Part shown: positions 56,581 to 64,000 of the stretch, piece by piece
How positions within the stretch are numbered: position 1 is the stretch's first letter
Layout: every line of letters begins with the position of its first letter
Assembly: GCA_947069175.1 (NCBI GenBank)
Contig: CAMTDV010000018.1
Coordinates: 45,086,869-45,150,868, forward strand
Origin: Scalesia atractyloides
Taxonomy: Eukaryota > Streptophyta > Magnoliopsida > Asterales > Asteraceae
DNA length: 64,000 nucleotides
Direction: 5' to 3'
Translations under genes and position numbers: made by a program
The notes under the pieces: generated by a model
What the model saw: the letters and a program-made list of their open reading frames with translations, nothing else
Databases searched by the model: none
Told to the model about the DNA's origin: nothing

Positions 56581-59500
56581 TGTCACACCCCGACCGCGTA
56601 AAACAACAAACCGCGGGCGAAACGTCGGGGAGTGGAGTAACAGAACTATTGTTTCAACAACCATGGTAATTAAAGCTTTGTATTATTGATTCAATTTGTT
56701 TACATTGTCTGGAATTTAACGGAAATATAACATAAATTTATTTGTCTTGCTTGATTTTAAGTCACTAAAGCCCAAGTCCGCCTAAGTGTAGCATGATCAA
56801 CCTCAGATATTAACTCCTGAAACACATGTGAAAATAGGTACGTCAGCATAAAAATGCTTGTGAGTTACATAGGTTTTGTTGATGAGGATTCATGACTTGA
56901 AGTTAAAAATAACAGTTTAACGAAAAGTAGTCATGAACTTTATAAAATGTTTTCTTTTATAAAATCATATGAAAATCAATATGAAAATCAAATGATATAA
57001 AAGAAGGATGTATGGTTAAATAATTAACTGAATGAAAATGAATTGTGTAAAATATGCCATTTGTAAAACAACGTCTTGTGAAAAATATATGTTATTTGTA
57101 CCAAATGTGTCATGTCTTTGTCTTTGTCGAATTGGTTTAAATAACGCTATGATATGTAATATCATGAAAGCACTTATATATAGGAGGTACCAACGGCGTA
57201 TCCACCATGCTTTTATCATATTACACATATCTTGGTATTTAAATCACTTATCAAATAACCACCAAAAATGTCTTGTCAAACAAATGTCAAAATGTTAGGT
57301 ATAAACCATGTCTTGTATAACAAATGTCTTGTATGGCAAGTAAAAAAGAAGTCTTTACTTAAGCCATATGTATAATGTTATGTATAACCAAATGTCATGT
57401 AGAAAACAGTGTCTTGAATAAACCAAAGTTTAAATCAAAAGTCATGTTTTGCAAAAACAATGCTTTATTTGATATGAACATTTATGTAGTTATGTTTATC
57501 GCATACATTCAAGCCTTGAGACTGTCGGATAAACCCTTAACAAGTCAAAGGATTATCAAAAATGTATTCAGATTCTGTCATTCCCTACTTCCAAACAAAC
57601 CTAGGAAGCGGGAAACGGGATTTGTCAAGTCCTACGGTACCATTACATACTACCGAGCGGCATGATCAATGTTAATGAATGTATTCTTGTCTCGTTAAAC
57701 ATACCAAATGTCATAACCAATGTAAGCACGTCATGAAAAACCATGTACTAAGTATGCTAAGTAAACATACGTAGTAGAAATGTCCATGAAATCAATATGC
57801 TAGCATGCTCAATCAACATACATAGCAAAATGTAATGTAAAATCAATGTGCTCATATGCTAAGTCAACATATGCATCAAAGTAATTCATAAATCAATGTG
57901 CTAGCATCTCAAGTCAACATACACAGCAAAACATAATTGAAATCATGTACTATATGTGTACTAGATGAACATAGCAAGTATATGTCATAAAAGCATGAAA
58001 TCAATAAAGTAACAAGTAGGCACATGTGTTTCACCCCAAAATATTTGCAAAAGTAAAGGAGGGGACTATGTACTCACTTGAGATTGCAAGTATCCTTGAT
58101 CTAGTGAACTAACAAAGCTCGAAAAGTCAAGGAATCAAGTGGCACCTAGTATGGAATCACTATGTTAATAAATAGGAACCTAAATCGGGAGATCGGATAA
58201 AATGAGGTCTTATAGGCCAAATTAGTGTTGGAAATCATATTATATGGTCTAAAAAAGCCTAAATTCTGATTTGAAAGCAATCCTGAGTGCTTATGACCCG
58301 TTACGACTCGTTAAGGTAGTTTAAGCCACTTTAACGTGTCGTTTGCGCAGAAGCGCGTTCGGATGGTCTAACTAGTCCTATGATAAGTCATATATGCCTA
58401 AACATGTTTAATAATGTTGCACAATCCGTTTAAGTGTCAAAATTTAGGTTACATATGCTTAGATTGAATTCATGCGCAAAAACGGCATTTTGGTCATTTT
58501 CCTAACGCATATAAACTGCCTATCATACAACTAACTAGACGAAGTAACCATAAGGTATAACCCCTAGAGGATATTCCCTATACAAATATTGTCACGATAT
58601 ATGTTTGGTCAGATCCTAATGATCGACCAAACCGGTCGGGTTCGAAAGTCTAGGCGGTTATCGAGACCGCTTGACCTACGACCCTAAATAAGCACTAAAC
58701 TAGAAGTGACGAGTTAAACATGTTAAAACATGTTTAACTAAGTTAGAAAACTGATTTGGTATCGAAACAAAGTGCTTCGATACCCAAAAATAGTTCCATC
58801 GCAGAATGCACATAATCGTGTATTTTGACCGAAACTTTGACTCGTCACTACAACTAGTCAACGTGGTAATTAGTAGGTATAGTCGCAAGGGACTATAATC
58901 ATCGTGATTACGATCACGTTGTAAAGTTCAAATGAACTTTGTCTTGACTAATTCATGGTCAAAGCAGGAAGTTAAACACGGTTTGACTTTTAGCTTGAAA
59001 TAGCTAAAATAACTAGGCAGGACTAAGATAGAACACTTGTGTTCTAGGATCCAGAATGCTCAGTAGGAAGCCTCCAAAATAATGGTAGCCTCCAATTTAG
59101 AGCAGAGATGAAGATAGGAAGCAAATGAGCAAGAAAGAATGAAGATGGAGCTTGATTTATAGCCAATGGAAGAGCATAGGATCGTGCCATGTGTTTTGAG
59201 TGTTTAACAAGGCTTAATAGGATGATTACAAGTGTCTTGATCAGGTTCAAAGCTTGGGGAATACATAAACTTGGCCAACACTCATAAAAACAAGGGGCTG
59301 CCAAATGTTTACTGATCTGGGCACTACTTACAGACTGTATGGGGTCCATTCTTACGGTCCGTAAGCACCCCTGTAGGGACCAAGTTTCTCAAAATGGCAG
59401 AACAGGCCCCTGAACTTGATTTGTCGCGTTTAGGCACTTCTAACACCCTTTAACCTCATTTTCAAGCTTCATAAAGATGAGAAAACATAGGAAACTTGAA

Positions 59501-59881
59501 AAATGCTCGGAAATGTTTCAGATGACAGTTCGTTCGGTCGTACGGTTGCGGTTTTCGGTTAACTATGACGAAAATCGTAACGAATGCGCAAATAACTGTA
59601 AATCCGTAACGAATGGCATTTTTGCATTCCAATCACTAAAATATGATTCTTTAATGATTACAAAAAAATTTTGGATGTCCGTACATGTTTCGGATAGCGA
59701 AATGCGTAAATTGGCATAGTTTTGCAGATTTTGCAAAATAGCCCCTAGAGCTGAATAAAAATGTTTTCGCTATACCGAACCCTTCAAAACTTATTTCTAA
59801 ATTAAGTAAAGGATATTTATGGTATGTTTAGCTTGTGTCATTGTTCTGGAGTGTACATGTTTAAAAGACACAAATGTCACA
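56581..59881 (-). repeat. 3' LTR of the right-end family-A element (3301 bp)
   Basis: The plus strand starts TGTCACACCCCGACCGCG (LTR end) and finishes CAAATGTCACA at 59881 (LTR start), followed by the PPT and pol of the element at 59882-64000. The left flank CGTTA (56576-56580) is the expected target duplication, whose partner lies outside the window. It contains the TATATATA hairpin (about 57135-57250), tandem units (57740-57970), the donor-like CAAGTGAGT (58072-58080) and a weakened TATA (TATAAATC, 59154-59161). Confidence 0.9.
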
Positions 59882-59917
59882 GTCTCCCCTACTTTAGGAA
59901 ATTTCGTCCCGAAATTT
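59882..59917 (-). other. Polypurine tract and PPT-proximal hairpin (family A)
   Basis: Minus strand AAATTTCG-GGA-CGAAATTT (59917-59899, perfect stem), then CTAAAGTAGGGGAGAC touching the LTR. The last bases of the pol reading frame (TAA at 59918-59916) overlap the first arm of the hairpin. Confidence 0.82.
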
Positions 59918-61175
59918 AATTAAAGAAAAGTTGTGAGAATAGATGTGGATATTTCGCCTTCATTTGATCCTCTCGTTACCAAGTAAATTTTGGGCCACGT
60001 TTGGATTCCCAGCGAACTTTAACAAGTGGTATTCGTTTACGCTTGAGTTTCTTTACTTCATGGTCCACTATCTCCACAGGCTTCTTGACAAAGTGCATCG
60101 TGTCATCAACGCGAATTTCATCAAGGGGAATGTGGAGGTTTGTATCGGCTATACACTTTTTCAAGTTGGACATGTGAAAGGTTGGATGAACATTCCCAAG
60201 TTCAGGAGGTAGCTCAAGTCTGTAGGCCACTTTTCCGATTCTCTCAACGATCTTGAATCGTCCAACATACCGTGGTGCAAGTTTTCCTTCTTTCCAAATC
60301 TAACCACGCCTTTCCACGGGGATACCTTGAGTAGGACGTGATCACCGAATTAGAATTCCAAGGGCTTGCGTCGTTTATCCGCGTAACTCTTTTGACAACT
60401 TCTAGCTGTTAGAAGGTTATCGCGAATCTTTTTAACTTTGTATGTAGTCTCTAGAATGAGTTCAGGTCTAGTAAGCTGAGCTTCACCTATCTCATTGCAG
60501 CAGACCAGTGAACGACATTTCCAACCGTATAAAGCCTCGAAAGGAGCCATGTTGATGCTGGAGTGATAACTATTGTTGTAGGAGAATTCGATCAACGGTA
60601 GATGCGAATCCCAACTACCACCAAAATCAATCACACAAGCTCTAAGCATATCCTCCAGTGTCTGGATTGTTCTTTCAGATTGACCATCCGTTTGAGGATG
60701 ATATGCTATGCTTAAATGAAGTTGGGTTCCCATGGCAGATTGCATGGTTCTCCAAAAGTGAGATGAGAATCGAGCATCACGGTCAGATATGATGTTCAAA
60801 GGAACACCATCTCGCGATACAATCTCATCTACGTTTATCTTGGCTAGTTTATCAGTAGATAGATCCTCACGGATTGGCAAGAAATGTGCTGACTTTGTTA
60901 GACTATCAACGACTACCCAAATGGCATCATAACCTCTATTAGTGTGCGGTAGTTTGGTAATGTGATCCATAGCAATGTTTTCCCATTTCCAAACTGGTAT
61001 CTCTGGTTGTTCCAATAATCCAGAGGGATGTTGATGTTCTGCCTTAACCTTAAGATAAGTAAGGCATTTGGACACATATAAGGCAATGTCTTTCTTCATT
61101 CACGGCCACCAATACTGGGTTCGAAGATCCTTATACATTTTATCTGCACCAGGATGAATTTAATAACGAGACATG
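59916..61175 (-). pseudogene. pol: Right-end family-A integrase and chromodomain
   Basis: Minus strand. The zinc region (IHPGADKMYKDLRTQYWWP, about 61090-61150) has a Gly/Arg-position stop at 61100 and CLTY in place of CLTC (about 61060), so one zinc ligand is lost. A clean 249-codon stretch (61099-60350) then carries the whole core: MDHITKLP (first Asp), NIISDRDARF (second Asp), TDGQSERTIQ (Glu), FSYNNSYHSSINMAPFEALY. A stop (Gln to TAG) at 60347 precedes the KVSPWKG GPY/F module, and the chromodomain-like tail (60230-59976: MHFVKKPVEIVDHEVKKLKR, PLVKVRWESKRGPKFTW) ends with a Glu-to-stop change. The final TAA is at 59918-59916. This is the best preserved integrase core in the window. Confidence 0.93.
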
Positions 61176-62735
61176 TGAGCTTCATCTATTAACAAGGTGC
61201 GGAGATTGTCTTGACTTGGGACCCACAAACGGTCCATGAAATAATATAACCCATTGTTTTTCAGTTCAAGATGAGGCTCAAGATGATATGGTAATTCCTT
61301 ACCCATCAAGTCTTGTGAAACACAAGTACGTTGAGCTTGAGAAATGCGGGTTTGAATATCAGATCGAACTTGGACACAGTGTAACTTGACGCATTCGTTA
61401 CGACTTAATGCATCAGCCACGACATTCGCCTTACCAGGATGGTAGCGAATTTCGCAAACGTAGTCGTTTAGGAGTTCAACCCAATGTCGTTGCCTCATGT
61501 TTAGTTCTTTCTGATTGAAAATATGTTCGAGACTTTTGTGGTCAGTAAACACCACACATTTTGTATCGTATAGGTAATGTCTCAAAATTTTGAGAGCGAA
61601 AACAACAGCACCCAACTCAAGATCATGAGTGGTGTAGTTCTTCTCGTGAACTTTCAATTGTCTCGATGCATAGGCTATGACTTTGTCTCTTTGCATGAGA
61701 ACACAAATAAGGCCTAAGTTCGATGCATCACAATATACGACAAAGTCTTCGTTGCCTTTAGGTAAAGATAAGATAGGTGCATCATAGAGTTTCTGTTTCA
61801 AGGTCTAAAAAGCTTTTTCTTGTTTGGGTCCCCATTCAAAAGTTTTATTCTTTTGAGTTAAAGCAGCGAGATGAACCGCCATCTTGGAGAAGTTTGAGAC
61901 AAAACGACGGTAGTAACCTGCGAGACCAAGAAAAGAACGAACCTCGGTAGGAGTAGTAGGTGTACTCAAATCCCTGATCGCACTAATTTTAGTAGGATCT
62001 ACATGAATACCTTGTTCGTTGACAATATGTCCCAAGAATTGGACTTCCTTTAGCTAAAATTCGCACTTGGAAAATTTGGCATAAAGTTGTTCTTTCTTTA
62101 GGAGTTCCATCGTTAGACGGAGATGTTGTTCATGGTCAGCTCGGGTCTTTGAATAGATCAAAATATCATCAATGAAAACAATGATGAACTTGTCCAAATA
62201 AGGCTTACAAACCCTATTCATCAAGTCCATGAAAACAGCAGGAGCATTTGTTAGACCAAAAGACATAACAGTAAACTCATAATGACCATATCATGTGCGA
62301 AAAGCTGTCTTGGGAATATCTTCTTCGAGTACACGAAGCTGATGATACCCAGAACGTAGACCAATCTTTGAAAAGCAATTTGCACCCTGTAACTGATCAA
62401 AGAGATCATCAATGTGAGGTAGAGGATATCGATTCTTGATCGTTAGTTTGTTGAGTTCACGGTAATTGATACACATACGGAAGGATCCATCTTTCTTTTT
62501 CACAAATAAGGAAGGAGCGTCCCAAGGTGAAAAGCTTGGACGAATGAATCCTTTGTCAGATAATTCCTGAAGCTGTTTTAATAACTCTTACATCTCAGAC
62601 GGTGCAGACGGTATGTTGATTTGGCTATAGGTTTGGCACCAGGTACAAGGTCTATAAGAAACTCGACTTGTCGTGCTGGGGGTAAACTAGGTAACTCTTC
62701 AGGAAACACCTCAGGATAATCCCGAACAATAGGGA
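61160..62735 (-). pseudogene. pol: Right-end family-A reverse transcriptase and RNase H
   Basis: Minus strand. RT starts at the DIPIVRDYPEVFPEELPSLPP segment (about 62680-62735). It is disrupted near 62590 by a frameshift and stop, then KKKDGSFRMCINYRELNKLT (62503 onward), DIPKTAFRT, a stop at 62291 (Arg codon to TGA), MSFGLTNAPAVFMDLMNRVC, the FIDDILIYSK catalytic motif (about 62170) and LLKKEQLYAKFSKCEF with a Trp-to-stop change (62054). LGHIVNEQGIHVDPTK and LGLAGYYRRFVSNFSKMA follow (62035-61805), then a stop. RNase H (61801-61160) has FVVYCDASNLGLICVLMQRD, THDLELGAVVFALKI and VVFTDHKSLEHIF, and the long linker to integrase. All domains are present but interrupted four or more times. Confidence 0.93.
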
Positions 62736-63306
62736 TATCTTAAATGATTTTGCCCTTGCCTTTCTCCTCTATGATATGCGCCAAAAAGGCAACATAATTC
62801 TTTCGTAGGTATTTATGGGCTTGGGTACATGTCATGAGTTTAAGGCTACTAATGGGTTTTTCTCCACGAACTTCTAAGGTTCCACCAGATGGGAGAGGTA
62901 TACGAACAATCTTGTCAAAACAAACCACCTCAGCATGGTGCTTGGTTAACCAATCCATTCCTACTATGATATTAAAGCTCCTGAGTTTGCATTAGGGTGA
63001 GGTCAATGCCAAAAAGATGGTTGTTAAGGTTCAATTGGCAATCACGGATGACAGAATCAAGTTTAAGGGGTTCGCCACTAGCTATTTCACTGCCAAGGGC
63101 TTTCCTAGTTTTGTTCTAGGCATTGAAAGCAAAGGTTCAGACTCTAGGGATACAAAACTTCTATCGGCACCCGAATCAAAAAGAACAGAAGCAGGTTGGT
63201 TGTTAACAAAGAACGTACCGTTCACCCCCTTGTTGTCTGCGCGTGCCTCGTTGGCATTCATGTTGACGACTCTTCCACAAGCCCGAGCCTGCTTTTCATT
63301 TGCCAA
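62736..63306 (-). pseudogene. pol: Right-end family-A protease
   Basis: Minus strand. ANEKQARACGRVVNMNANEA leads into NNQPASVLFDSGADRSFVSL, with an intact DSGA active site (Asp codon at 63177-63175). A stop at 63084 and a frameshift follow. The second half carries the IIVGMDWLTKHHAEVVCFDK segment with FNIIVGMDWL split by the start of the next open stretch (62958), and continues as VRIPLPSGGTLEVRGEKPIS to a stop at 62740. It would cleave the Gag-Pol polyprotein if intact; it is inactive here. Confidence 0.88.
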
Positions 63307-64000
63307 CTTCGGGCATTGGTTCCTATAGTTGGTTAGGTCCCCACAATTGTAGCATGAACCAGGAGGATAGTGAGGTCATCCAAGCTGCTAAGCAGGGTTT
63401 TGTGCTGCCTGTTTTTGGGTAGGAGCAAAACAGCAAGTGTTATCAAGATGACCAGATTTCCCACACTTAGTGCAAATGCGGCACTGTACATGTGGTTAAT
63501 GGTGGCTGTTACACTTGTTGCACAAAGGTGCATTGCCAACATACAGCTTTTTAGATGGTGGTTGAGCAGGCTGATTAGGAGCAGCTTGGTTAGGTTGTGT
63601 AGTGACAGCGAAGTTTTTGGAAGCCTTAAGCTTCTTTGACTTCTTGGAGGTTTCAGCTTTGTTACCCTTTTGCTTCTCAGACTTAACAGACGGTTTCTTG
63701 TCACCTTTCGATGGAGTTTACCCTTTTTTGACTTGAGAGTCAGTCAAAGTAGCTGCTAGTTCGATGGCTTGTCGGACAGAAGTAGGGTTGCTGCCGGTGA
63801 CAATATCCTGAACTGTGTCAGGAAGACCGTCTATGTACTTTTCAATCGCCTTATCCAAAGGCCTGACCATCGTGGGACATAGCAGACTTAACTCCTCATA
63901 CCGATCGGTGTAAGCACGGTGCTCACCACTGTCTTGCTTCAGGTCATGGAACTCATTCTCGAGTGCCCTCTGCTCGTGACGAGGGCATAACTCTTTCATC
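63307..64000 (-). pseudogene. gag: Right-end family-A gag, incomplete at the window edge
   Basis: Minus strand. The capsid part is open from the right edge to a stop at 63718: MKELCPRHEQRALENEFHDL, HRAYTDRYEELSLLCPTMVR, IEKYIDGLPDTVQDIVTGSN. A Lys/Ser-rich linker (63700-63560) follows in broken frames. The first zinc region has CNKCNSHHQPHVQC, then CTKCGKSGHLDNTC (about 63440-63530). The last knuckle, CYNCGDLTNYRNQC (about 63310-63360), has Asn where CCHC knuckles need His. The gene's N-terminus, leader and 5' LTR lie beyond 64000. Confidence 0.9.

Overview
The window is repetitive DNA from a plant nuclear genome. It holds no recognisable host gene, tRNA or rRNA. Almost every base belongs to LTR retrotransposons, mainly chromodomain-bearing Ty3/gypsy elements (chromoviruses, most like the Tekay/Del lineage). 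The evidence is gag zinc knuckles, aspartic protease, FIDD-type reverse transcriptase, RNase H, a DD35E integrase with a chromodomain-like tail, tRNA-iMet-type primer sites (TGGTATCAGAGC), LTRs of about 3.2-3.6 kb with TGTGACA-type ends, and 5-bp target duplications. The style of the elements would fit a large eudicot genome such as an Asteraceae, but that is a low-confidence guess. All coding regions carry stops or frameshifts, so the element genes are annotated as pseudogenes.

I use working labels for the LTR families: A (dominant, ~3.1-3.6 kb LTR), B (~3.4 kb), C (partial), D (known here only from its coding region) and E (2.7 kb solo LTR). Layout: 1-584, 5' end of a short-LTR element on the minus strand, inserted in a family-C integrase (585-1468) that runs into a truncated C LTR (to ~2337). 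2338-7849, 5'-truncated A element (+). 7850-10741, A leader plus 5' LTR on the minus strand. 10742-19355, another 5'-truncated A element (+) whose 3' LTR is split by a solo B LTR with perfect AACAA duplications. 19356-32804, two tandem copies of family-D gag-pol (-) separated by A LTR sequence, with solo A and E LTR insertions. 32805-36341, A LTR (-) plus its polypurine tract. 36342-38355, a hairpin-rich repeat array and unassigned DNA. 38353-48335, the most complete element: family B with 5' LTR, primer site, an extra 5' ORF, gag, pol and 3' LTR. 48336-52528, A fragment and LTR (+). 52529-56580, A gag start, leader and 5' LTR (-). 56581-64000, A 3' LTR and most of its gag-pol (-), running off the right edge.

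The junctions record a history. A (+) LTR ends inside the D integrase catalytic motif. That junction was then tandemly duplicated at an AGTCCCCT microhomology, and each copy later received a different solo LTR. Three pairs of A LTRs now lie head to head as kilobase-scale inverted repeats. One junction at 38.3 kb carries filler DNA copied from both sides, the pattern expected of polymerase-theta end joining.

The less expected signals are: an extra proline/serine-rich ORF with a C-terminal hydrophobic helix between primer site and gag in family B, just behind an intron-like 125-nt stretch; recurrent splice-site-like motifs in the LTRs of three families; a 108-bp tandem array of hairpins whose arms change together; and a small perfect hairpin just upstream of every polypurine tract.
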